Assembly (NCBI GenBank): GCA_027451305.1
Contig: DAIDJQ010000191.1
Span: 1-7,487, forward strand
Length of the DNA stretch: 7,487 nucleotides
DNA from: Cellulomonas sp.
Lineage (GTDB): Bacteria > Actinomycetota > Actinomycetes > Actinomycetales > Cellulomonadaceae
Direction of reading: 5' to 3'
Shown here: one piece after another, positions 1-6,538 of the stretch
Numbering within the stretch: the first letter of the stretch is position 1
Layout of the letters: every line of letters begins with the position of its first letter
Position numbers and translations under genes: made by a program
The notes under the pieces: generated by a model
Database searches by the model: none
Seen by the model: only the letters and a program-made list of their open reading frames with translations
What the model was told of the DNA's origin: nothing

Positions 1-471
1 GCCATGGAGCTCATGGGCGCCTGGGACCCGGGCGTGATCGCGTCGCTGACCCCCGACGGCAAGGCCCTGCCGGACCTCGGCTGGTTCCCGTTCCCGGCGG
101 TCGACGGCGGCAAGGGTGACCCCGCCGCGATGATGGGTGGCGTCGACGGCTACTCCTGCTCGGCGAAGGCGCCGAAGGAGTGCGCGCAGTTCCTCAACTT
201 CGCGATGCAGCAGAAGTACCAGGAGGGCTACGCCAAGGCCTTCCAGACCCTGCCGGCCAGCAAGGACGCGCAGGGCGTGGTCACCGATGGTGCGCTGGTC
301 GACATCCTCAAGGCCTACAACAACGCCCCGTACGTCTCGGTCTGGCTCGACACCCTGTTCGGTCAGAACGTCGGCAACGCGCTGAACAGCGGTGTGGTCA
401 ACATGCTCGCCGGCAAGGGTGACCCGGCCGGCATCGTGAAGGCCACCAACGACGCGGCGGCCAAGGGCTGA
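1..471 (+). CDS. ABC sugar transporter, extracellular solute-binding protein (C-terminal part, 5' truncated)
   Basis: This is the last 156 codons of a family 1-type (MalE/UgpB-like) solute-binding lipoprotein, the extracellular receptor that hands a sugar to the membrane permeases. The frame is open through base 1, so the ATG at 4 is not the real start. Family members are usually 420-450 residues, so about two thirds of the gene lies upstream, including any signal peptide. Visible family traits are the MGAWDPGVI segment, the hinge-proximal WFPFPAVDGG segment, a GGVDGYSCSAKAP strand-turn, and a C-terminal helix with GNALNSGVVNMLAGKGDPA, typical of the xylobiose/oligosaccharide-binding branch. 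It ends 8 nt before a permease gene, the standard order for these operons. By position and resemblance it corresponds to BxlE of the Streptomyces bxlEFGA xylobiose operon. The ligand is inferred from the downstream glycosidases and cannot be read from this fragment. Confidence 0.9.
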   Translation, partial: AMELMGAWDPGVIASLTPDGKALPDLGWFPFPAVDGGKGDPAAMMGGVDGYSCSAKAPKECAQFLNFAMQQKYQEGYAKAFQTLPASKDAQGVVTDGALVDILKAYNNAPYVSVWLDTLFGQNVGNALNSGVVNMLAGKGDPAGIVKATNDAAAKG

Positions 472-479
472 TCTGCGCC

Positions 480-1505
480 ATGAGCGACTCCCTGGGCGAG
501 AACTCGCCGACAATCACGACGTCGCCCGAGGGTCCCTCGGCGGCCGGGGTCGGTGCCCGCACGGCACCGTCCCCGGCCCGCCGGCCGCGGCGAGCCTCCG
601 GGCCCGACTGGCGCAAGCGGCTCGAGATCGCAGTCCTCTCGGGCCCGGCCATCCTCGTCTTCCTGACGTTCGTCATCTTCCCGGTGCTGATGGCGGCGTA
701 CTACGGCTTCTACAAGTGGAAGGGCTTCGGCCCGCCCACGCAGTTCGTCGGCCTGCACAACTACGTCGTCATCCTCCAGGACCCGACGTTCCACCAGGCC
801 CTGGAGCACAACGGCATGATCGTGGTGCTCTCCCTGGTCATCCAGGGGCCGGCGGCCGTGGCGCTGGCGCTCCTGCTGAACCAGAAGATCCGCGGCCGGT
901 CCCTGATCCGCGTGCTGATCTTCGTGCCGTACGTCATCTCCGAGGTGATCGTCGGCACCGGCTGGTCGCTGATGCTGCAGACCAGCGGGGCCGTCAACGA
1001 CGTGCTGATGAAGATCGGCCTGATCCACACCCCGATCGACTGGCTGTCCAACCCGAGCCTGGCGATCTGGTCGCTGATGCTGATCATCAGCTGGAAGTAC
1101 ATCGGCTTCGCGGTGATCCTGTTCCTCGCCGGCCTGCAGTCCATCCCCGAGGAGCTGTTCGAGGCCGCCTCGATCGACGGCGCCACCTACTGGCAGACGC
1201 AGCGGCGCATCACGCTGCCGCTGCTCGGCCCCACCATCCGGATCTGGGCGTTCCTGTCGATCATCGGCTCGCTGCAGCTGTTCGACCTCGTCTACATCGT
1301 CTGGGGCCAGTACGTGTCCTCCACGGCGGGCACCTCGACGATGGCGACGTACATGGTCACCAACGGCCGGAACGCCGGCAACTACGGCTACGGAAACGCC
1401 GTCGCCGTGGTGCTCTTCGTCGTCTCGCTGGTCATCGCCCTGATCTACCAGCGCTTCGTGCTCCGACGTGACACCGAGGGCGCGCTCACGGAAGGGAAGA
1501 AGTGA
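480..1505 (+). CDS. ABC sugar transporter permease, MalF/UgpA type
   Basis: This 341-residue inner-membrane subunit forms half of the translocation channel of a carbohydrate importer. Six hydrophobic segments are visible at about residues 53-77, 113-133, 145-166, 194-219, 255-277 and 305-327. The cytoplasmic EAA loop, which docks on the ATPase, is intact: EAASIDGA starts at residue 228, followed by a basic stretch and LPLLGP. The N-terminal ~50 residues are a Pro/Ala/Ser/Arg-rich cytoplasmic tail, common in actinobacterial MalF-like permeases. The ATG at 480 follows the binding-protein stop by 8 nt. The only purine-rich site nearby is AAGGG at 463-467, rather far away, so translation may rely partly on coupling. 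It pairs with the next permease. It is the counterpart of BxlF in the Streptomyces xylobiose operon by gene order; substrate specificity is inferred from context. Confidence 0.95.
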   Translation: MSDSLGENSPTITTSPEGPSAAGVGARTAPSPARRPRRASGPDWRKRLEIAVLSGPAILVFLTFVIFPVLMAAYYGFYKWKGFGPPTQFVGLHNYVVILQDPTFHQALEHNGMIVVLSLVIQGPAAVALALLLNQKIRGRSLIRVLIFVPYVISEVIVGTGWSLMLQTSGAVNDVLMKIGLIHTPIDWLSNPSLAIWSLMLIISWKYIGFAVILFLAGLQSIPEELFEAASIDGATYWQTQRRITLPLLGPTIRIWAFLSIIGSLQLFDLVYIVWGQYVSSTAGTSTMATYMVTNGRNAGNYGYGNAVAVVLFVVSLVIALIYQRFVLRRDTEGALTEGKK

Positions 1506-2380
1506 TGGCGACGACGACCCTTCGGGTGCCGACCCGCACCATCCGCTCGCGCAAGGCCGACAGCGTCGGCTGGGGCAGCCCGCTCACGTACTTCATCGCC
1601 TTCGTCTTCGTGGCGATCTGCATCGGGCCGGTCATCTACATCGTCATCGGCGGCTTCCGCACCAACGCGCAGATCACCACCGACCCGTCCGGGTTCCCGA
1701 CCCACTGGCAGATCGGCAACTACCTCGAGGTGCTGCGCAGCACCATCTTCTGGAAGCAGGTCGGCAACTCGGTGTTCACCGCCGTGTTCACCACGCTCGG
1801 CGTGGTGGTGCTCGGCGTGATGGCCAGCTACGTGATCGCGCGGTACCAGTTCAAGGGCCGCAGCGCGATGTACTCGTTGTTCGCCGCGGGGCTGATGTTC
1901 CCGATGACGGTGGCGATCACGCCGCTCTACATCCTGATCAAGGGCCTCGGCCTGATGAACACCCTCGCCGGCCTGATCCTGCCGCAGATCGCCTTCGCGC
2001 TGCCGACCACGATCATCATCCTGGTGCCGTTCCTGCGGGCGATCCCCAAGGAGATCGAGGAGGCCGCGTCGATCGACGGCGCGAGCCGGCTCGGGTTCTT
2101 CTTCCGGATGGTGGTGCCGCTGTCGGTGCCCGGCGTGGTGACCACCGGGATCCTCGCGTTCATCGCGAGCTGGAACAGCTACATGCTGCCGCTGTTCCTG
2201 CTGAACAACGAGACCTCCTACACGCTGCCCCTCGGGGTGCAGGCGTTCGCCTCGCAGTACGCCGTGGACACCGCCCGGGTGCTGGCGTTCACGTCGCTGT
2301 CGATGATTCCCGCCCTGGTGTTCTTCTCGCTGTTCGAGCGCCGCATCATCGGCGGCCTGACCGGCGCTGTCAAGGGCTGA
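1505..2380 (+). CDS. ABC sugar transporter permease, MalG/UgpE type
   Basis: This 291-residue inner-membrane protein is the second channel subunit of the sugar importer. Six hydrophobic segments lie near residues 27-51, 89-112, 122-145, 153-177, 208-233 and 259-281. The EAA loop reads EEAASIDGAS (EAA at residues 186-188), followed by a phenylalanine/arginine stretch and VVPLSVPG, as expected for binding an MsiK/MalK-type ATPase. The ATG at 1505 overlaps the previous TGA by one base (TGATG), with a good Shine-Dalgarno stretch, GAAGGGAAGA, at 1491-1500. The in-frame GTG at 1502 is possible but sits too close to that site. Overlap and matched families indicate a heterodimer with the upstream permease. 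The counterpart by order is BxlG. The cluster has no ATPase gene after it, so a shared ATPase encoded elsewhere is inferred. Confidence 0.95.
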   Translation: MATTTLRVPTRTIRSRKADSVGWGSPLTYFIAFVFVAICIGPVIYIVIGGFRTNAQITTDPSGFPTHWQIGNYLEVLRSTIFWKQVGNSVFTAVFTTLGVVVLGVMASYVIARYQFKGRSAMYSLFAAGLMFPMTVAITPLYILIKGLGLMNTLAGLILPQIAFALPTTIIILVPFLRAIPKEIEEAASIDGASRLGFFFRMVVPLSVPGVVTTGILAFIASWNSYMLPLFLLNNETSYTLPLGVQAFASQYAVDTARVLAFTSLSMIPALVFFSLFERRIIGGLTGAVKG

Positions 2381-2394
2381 GTCCCCCCTCCCCC

Positions 2395-2436
2395 GGTGGC
2401 CGCGCACCAGCACGAGCGCTGCGCGGCGCGGCCACC
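2395..2436 (+). other. Perfect 11-bp intergenic hairpin between transporter and hydrolase genes
   Basis: The arms GGTGGCCGCGC (2395-2405) and GCGCGGCCACC (2426-2436) are exact reverse complements separated by a 20-nt loop. Ten of the eleven pairs are G-C. The hairpin begins 14 nt after the permease stop and ends 28 nt before the GH3 start. It has no following T-run, so it is not a classical intrinsic terminator. It could be an mRNA 3'-protecting structure or a partial attenuator between transporter and enzyme messages. Seen: the pairing. Inferred: the role. Confidence 0.6.
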
Positions 2437-2452
2437 CCTGCTCATCGAAGAG

Positions 2453-2459
2453 AAGAAGG
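2453..2459 (+). promoter_or_regulatory. Ribosome binding site deciding the GH3 start
   Basis: The purine run AAGAAGG ends 5 nt before GTG 2465, the usual spacing. The alternative in-frame GTG at 2396 lies inside the hairpin stem and is preceded by a C-rich tract without a Shine-Dalgarno match, so 2465 is preferred. Confidence 0.7.
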
Positions 2460-2464
2460 GCCCC

Positions 2465-4900
2465 GTGTCCGACGTCGTCCCCGCCATGCCCGAGGTGTCG
2501 CAGCGCGTCCGCGCCCTGCACGCCCGCATGACGCTCGAGGAGAAGCTGGCCCAGCTGGTGGGCTACTGGCTGGACCAGAACGGCACGGTCGCGCCGATGC
2601 AGTCGGAGATGGCCGCCGGCCAGCAGGACTACGGCCGGCTCGGCGAGATCACCGCGCACGGCCTCGGCCACTACACCCGGGTGTACGGCACCCGGCCGGT
2701 GGACCCCGTCGAGCGGGCCGCCTGGTTGTGGGCGGAGCAGCGCCGGCTCAAGCGCGAGACCCGGCTGGGCATCCCGGCCCTGGTGCACGAGGAGTGCCTG
2801 ACGGGCCTGGCCGCCTGGCAGGCGGCGACCTACCCGACGCCGCTCGCCTGGGGGGCGTCGTTCGACCCGGAGCTGGTGCAGGAGGCCGGCCGGGCGATCG
2901 GCGACTCGATGCACGAGCTGGGCGTCCACCAGGGCCTGGCACCCGTGCTCGACGTGATCCGTGACCCGCGGTGGGGGCGCGTGGACGAGTGCATCGGTGA
3001 GGACCCGTACCTCGTCGGGACCGTCGGCACCGCCTACGTGCGCGGGCTGCAGGACGCGGGCGTGCACGCCACGCTCAAGCACTTCGTCGGGTACTCGGGG
3101 TCCAAGGCGGGACGGAACCACGCCCCGGTGAGCGTGGGCCCGCGCGAGCTGGCGGACGTGTACCTGCCGCCGTTCGAGATGGCGGTGCGGGACGGCGGCG
3201 TGCGTTCGGTGATGAACTCCTACACCGACGTCGACGGCGTCCCGATGGCGGCCAACGGCGGCTACCTCACCACGCTGCTGCGCGAGGAGTGGGGGTTCGA
3301 CGGGGTCGTCGTCGCGGACTACTTCGCGGTGGCCTTCCTCGAGGTGATGCACAAGGTGGCGGCCGACCGCGGCGAGGCCGCGGCGCTGGCGCTGACGGCG
3401 GGCATCGACATCGAGCTGCCCACCGGGGACGCCTACCTCGCACCGCTGGCGGAGCGCGTCCGGTCCGGGGCGCTCGACGAGACGTGGGTGGACCGGGCGG
3501 TGCTGCGAGCCTTGCGCCAGAAGGAGCAGCTGGGGCTGCTCGACGCCGACGCGTACGAGGACGAGCCGCCGACGGACATCGACCTCGACGGCCCCCGGCA
3601 CCGGGCGCTGGCCCGGCGCCTGGCCGAGGAGTCGGTGGTGCTGCTGGCCAACGACGGGGTGCTGCCGCTGAACGGGTGGTCCACGGCGCCGGCGCGCGTC
3701 GCCGTCGTCGGGCCGAACGCCGCGCGCGCCGAGGCCCTGATGGGCTGCTACTCCTTCGCCAACCACGTCCTGGCGCACCACCCGGAGCTGCCGCTCGGGT
3801 TCGAGATCCCGACGGTCCTCGAGGCGTTCGGCACGGCGTTCGCGCGTGCGGGGATGCCGCAGCCGGTGCTGCTGTTCGCCGAGGGGTGCCGTCCCGAGGG
3901 GGACGACGCCTCCGGGTTCGACGCGGCCGTCGCGGCCGCCGAAGGGGCGGACGTCGCCGTGGTCGTCGTCGGCGACCAGGCCGGGTTGTTCGGGCGCGGC
4001 ACCGTCGGTGAGGGCAACGACGCCGAGTCGCTGGAGCTGCCCGGTGTGCAGCGGCAGCTGGTCGAGGCGCTCGTCGCCACCGGCACTCCCGTCGTGCTGG
4101 TGATGGCGACCGGGCGGCCGTACGCGGTGGACTGGGCGTTCGCCGGCGGCGGCGACCCGGCGGCCGGTGCGCCGGCGGCGGTGCTGCAGGCGTTCTTCCC
4201 CGGTGAGGGCGGTGGCCTGGCGATCGCCGACGTGGTGACCGGGCTGGTGAACCCGTCGGGCCGGCTGCCCGTCTCGCTGCCGCGCTCCACCGGCGCCCAG
4301 CCGTACTCGTACCTGCACCCGGTGCTCGGCGGCCCGTCGGACGTCACGTCCGCCGACTCGACACCGCTGCGGCCGTTCGGGTTCGGCCTCTCGTACACCG
4401 GCTTCGCGTACGACGACCTCACCGTGGACCCCTCGGTGGCGGCGGGCGGCACGTTCACCGCTGCCGTGACGGTCACCAACACCGGTGCCGTCACCGGCAG
4501 CCACGTGGTGCAGCTGTTCGGGCACGACGTGCAGGGCACCGTCACGAGACCCGTCGTGCAGCTGCTCGGGTACACCCGGGTGGACCTCGACCCCGGTGAG
4601 TCGGTGCGGGTGACCTTCCTGGTGCCGACCACGAGGTTCGCGTTCTCCGACCGCCGGATGGTGCGGGTCGTGGAGCCCGGGGACGTCGAGGTGTGGGTCG
4701 GCGCGCACGCCGCGGCCTCCGACGCCGGGACCGGCGCCAGGGAGGCGACCGGCGGCGTGATCGCCAACGAGAAGGCCGCCGCCAGGCGCGCCCTGCCCGG
4801 CGACGCGACGCCGCGTGCCGTCCTCGTCGTCACCGGCGACGTGCACGAGGTCACGGGCGCGGACCCGCGCTGGGTCGAGGTCAAGCTGGCCACCGCGTGA
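2465..4900 (+). CDS. Glycoside hydrolase family 3 beta-glycosidase (probable intracellular beta-xylosidase)
   Basis: This 811-residue retaining exo-glycosidase removes non-reducing-end beta-linked sugars from short oligosaccharides. The order is the full GH3 layout: an (alpha/beta)8 domain (about residues 20-350) starting with MTLEEKLAQL; an alpha/beta sandwich domain (about 380-610); and a fibronectin III-like domain (about 657-752), with RPVVQLLGYTRVDLDPGE. The nucleophile is Asp285 in GVVVADYFAV. Substrate-pocket signatures are ALVHEECLTG, DPRWGRVDECIGEDP and LKHFVGYS. Glu516 in GEGNDAESLELPG is a candidate acid/base. A short Gly/Ala/Pro-rich insert sits at about 560-571. No signal peptide is visible, so it should be cytoplasmic and act on imported sugar. 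The HEECLTG-type sequence resembles actinobacterial GH3 enzymes annotated as beta-xylosidases, and the position matches BxlA of bxlEFGA. Beta-glucosidase or alpha-L-arabinofuranosidase activity cannot be excluded, since GH3 includes both. Start GTG 2465 is chosen from its ribosome site; ATG 2486 is an alternative. Confidence 0.93.
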   Translation: MSDVVPAMPEVSQRVRALHARMTLEEKLAQLVGYWLDQNGTVAPMQSEMAAGQQDYGRLGEITAHGLGHYTRVYGTRPVDPVERAAWLWAEQRRLKRETRLGIPALVHEECLTGLAAWQAATYPTPLAWGASFDPELVQEAGRAIGDSMHELGVHQGLAPVLDVIRDPRWGRVDECIGEDPYLVGTVGTAYVRGLQDAGVHATLKHFVGYSGSKAGRNHAPVSVGPRELADVYLPPFEMAVRDGGVRSVMNSYTDVDGVPMAANGGYLTTLLREEWGFDGVVVADYFAVAFLEVMHKVAADRGEAAALALTAGIDIELPTGDAYLAPLAERVRSGALDETWVDRAVLRALRQKEQLGLLDADAYEDEPPTDIDLDGPRHRALARRLAEESVVLLANDGVLPLNGWSTAPARVAVVGPNAARAEALMGCYSFANHVLAHHPELPLGFEIPTVLEAFGTAFARAGMPQPVLLFAEGCRPEGDDASGFDAAVAAAEGADVAVVVVGDQAGLFGRGTVGEGNDAESLELPGVQRQLVEALVATGTPVVLVMATGRPYAVDWAFAGGGDPAAGAPAAVLQAFFPGEGGGLAIADVVTGLVNPSGRLPVSLPRSTGAQPYSYLHPVLGGPSDVTSADSTPLRPFGFGLSYTGFAYDDLTVDPSVAAGGTFTAAVTVTNTGAVTGSHVVQLFGHDVQGTVTRPVVQLLGYTRVDLDPGESVRVTFLVPTTRFAFSDRRMVRVVEPGDVEVWVGAHAAASDAGTGAREATGGVIANEKAAARRALPGDATPRAVLVVTGDVHEVTGADPRWVEVKLATA

Positions 4901-6462
4901 CCCTCGCGCACAACCCGCTGCTGCCGGGCTGCCACCCGGACCCCAGCATCTGCCGGGTCGGCGACGACTACTACCTCGTCACGTCGACGTTCGAGTACTG
5001 GCCCGGCCTACCGGTGTTCCACAGCCGCGACCTGGTGTCGTGGCAACAGGTCGGCCACGTCGTCGACCGTCCCGGGCAGCTGGACCTCGACGGCATCTCG
5101 TCGTCCGGCGGGCTCTACGCACCCACGCTGCGCCATCACGACGGGGTCTTCTGGCTCGTCTGCACCCTGGTGGACCAGCACGACTCGAGCCGCGGCGGCA
5201 ACTTCCTCATGACCGCCACCGACCCCGCCGGGCCGTGGTCCGACCCGGTGTGGCTGGACGTCGACGGCATCGACCCGTCGATCTTCTTCGACGACGACGG
5301 CCGGGCGTGGCTGCACGGCACGCGGCTGGCCCGCGACCCGCAGCGGCACGACCAGACGGAGGTCTGGGTCCGCGAGCTCGACCCGGTGACGAAGCGACTG
5401 GTCGGGCCGGAGACGGTCGTCTGGAACGGCGCCCTGAAGGACGTCGTGTGGGCCGAGGGGCCGCACCTGTACAAGGTCGACGGCACCTACTACCTGCTCG
5501 CCGCCGAGGGCGGGACCGAGTTCCACCACGCGGTGTCGGTCGCCCGGGCCGACTCGGTGACCGGTCCTTACGTCGGCAACCGCGCCAACCCCGTGCTCAC
5601 GCACCGCCACCTCGGGCACGGTGCGCCGGTGATCGGCGTCGGGCACGCGGACCTGGTGCAGGCGGCCGACGGCAGCTGGTGGGCCGTGCTGCTCGGCATG
5701 CGCACCTACGGCGGCGACCACTACCCGCTCGGTCGCGAGACGTTCCTCGTGCCGGTGGTGTGGGAGGACGGCTGGCCCGTCTTCACGCCCGGCGTGGGGC
5801 GGGTGCCCGACGAGGTGGACGTGCCGTTCGCCGCGTCGCGCTCCCTCGGCGCGTCCCAGGGGACGGCGTCCGGCGTGGTCCGTCCGGACGACCTGCGGTG
5901 GACGTCGCTGCGTGGTCCCGCGTCCTCGTTCGCCGTGCCGCGCGGCGACGGCTGGGAGCTGACGATGCTGCCCACCACGCTCGCCGAGCCCGGCACACCC
6001 GCGTTCCTCGGGGTGCGGCAGCAGCACGCGGACGTGGACGTGCGGGTGGTCCTCGATGCGCCTGCGGTGGCCGGCGAGGAGGTCGGGATCACCGTGCGGC
6101 AGTCGGAGGACGACCACGTGCGGCTGTTCGTCACCGGCTCCGACGCCGGGGGCCGGCGCGTGGTCGCCGTGCACCGGCACGGAGGCACGGAGGCGGCTCT
6201 CGGTTCGGCGCCGATCGCGGCCGCCGGGGCCGTGACCCTCGTCGTGCAGGCGCGGGGGCCCCGGTACGGGCTGCTCGTCGCGCTCGGCGACGAGGAGCCG
6301 GCGCTCGTCGGCACCGCGGACGCCCGCACGCTGGACAGCGTCGCGACCGGCGGGTTCCTCGGCCTGTGGATCGGCGTCTACGCCACGAGCAACGGCCGGC
6401 CGACGACGACCGTCGCGCACGTCCCGTCGTTCGAGTACGCGCCGTCCTCCGCCCCCTGTTGA
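4897..6462 (+). CDS. Glycoside hydrolase family 43 beta-xylosidase / alpha-L-arabinofuranosidase
   Basis: This 521-residue inverting glycosidase probably splits xylose or arabinose from xylan-derived oligosaccharides in the cytoplasm; no signal peptide is present. The five-bladed beta-propeller spans about residues 5-315 and contains the three catalytic acids: Asp15 (HPDPSI, general base), Asp126 (GIDPSIFFDDDG, pKa modulator) and Glu187 (WAEGPHLYK, general acid). These positions nearly coincide with those of the known GH43 beta-xylosidase XynB3 of Geobacillus (D15, D128, E187). A C-terminal beta-sandwich (about 345-521, with TPAFLGVRQQHADVDV from 367) matches the accessory domain of GH43 beta-xylosidases. 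The WNGALKDVVWAEGPH region looks more like subfamily 12 than 11, an inference needing alignment. The start is GTG 4897 in a GTGA overlap with the GH3 stop; from the second residue the protein aligns with the usual family N-terminus (LAHNPLLPGCHPDPSI). An open frame continuing upstream to 4693 is low-complexity Arg-rich shadow. Translation is probably coupled to GH3, so the two enzymes should be made together. Confidence 0.93.
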   Translation: MTLAHNPLLPGCHPDPSICRVGDDYYLVTSTFEYWPGLPVFHSRDLVSWQQVGHVVDRPGQLDLDGISSSGGLYAPTLRHHDGVFWLVCTLVDQHDSSRGGNFLMTATDPAGPWSDPVWLDVDGIDPSIFFDDDGRAWLHGTRLARDPQRHDQTEVWVRELDPVTKRLVGPETVVWNGALKDVVWAEGPHLYKVDGTYYLLAAEGGTEFHHAVSVARADSVTGPYVGNRANPVLTHRHLGHGAPVIGVGHADLVQAADGSWWAVLLGMRTYGGDHYPLGRETFLVPVVWEDGWPVFTPGVGRVPDEVDVPFAASRSLGASQGTASGVVRPDDLRWTSLRGPASSFAVPRGDGWELTMLPTTLAEPGTPAFLGVRQQHADVDVRVVLDAPAVAGEEVGITVRQSEDDHVRLFVTGSDAGGRRVVAVHRHGGTEAALGSAPIAAAGAVTLVVQARGPRYGLLVALGDEEPALVGTADARTLDSVATGGFLGLWIGVYATSNGRPTTTVAHVPSFEYAPSSAPC

Positions 6463-6525
6463 AACGGGACATATCGGTCCGCTCGTTGTGGCAGGCTGCA
6501 CGCGCCAGTCATCGCCGCGAACGAC

Positions 6526-6530
6526 GAGGT
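6526..6530 (+). promoter_or_regulatory. Ribosome binding site for the lipoprotein gene
   Basis: GAGGT lies 8 nt before ATG 6539, favouring this start over the in-frame GTG at 6488 (no purine-rich site before it) and ATG 6605 (preceded by a C/G-rich stretch). Confidence 0.5.
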
Positions 6531-6538
6531 CACAGCCG

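Noticed and set aside
2395..2436. Hairpin as an intrinsic terminator
   Set aside because: No T-rich tract follows, the loop is 20 nt, and the downstream GH3 gene belongs functionally with the upstream genes.
2396..2464. Longer GH3 start at GTG 2396
   Set aside because: It would lie in the stem of the hairpin with no ribosome site upstream, and the added residues do not look like a GH3 N-terminus or a signal peptide. GTG 2465 has AAGAAGG at proper spacing.
1445..4846. 1133-codon open frame on the minus strand
   Set aside because: It lies antisense to the second permease and GH3 genes, both of which have clear family motifs. Its product is low-complexity and rich in Arg, His, Gly and Val with no recognisable domain. 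High third-position GC in the sense genes removes stop codons from this frame.
4693..4896. N-terminal extension of the GH43 frame
   Set aside because: It overlaps the conserved end of GH3, encodes Arg/Gly-rich sequence without similarity to GH43, and the GTG at 4897 gives the expected family N-terminus.
6459..6487. Possible promoter with TTGAAA as a -35 box
   Set aside because: TTGAAA at 6459-6464 overlaps the GH43 stop, but no convincing -10 hexamer is found 16-19 nt downstream (CTCGTT or similar only).
6482..6528. CTCGT/ACGAG pairing that could hide the lipoprotein ribosome site
   Set aside because: Only five base pairs with a 37-nt loop; expected by chance in such GC-rich sequence.
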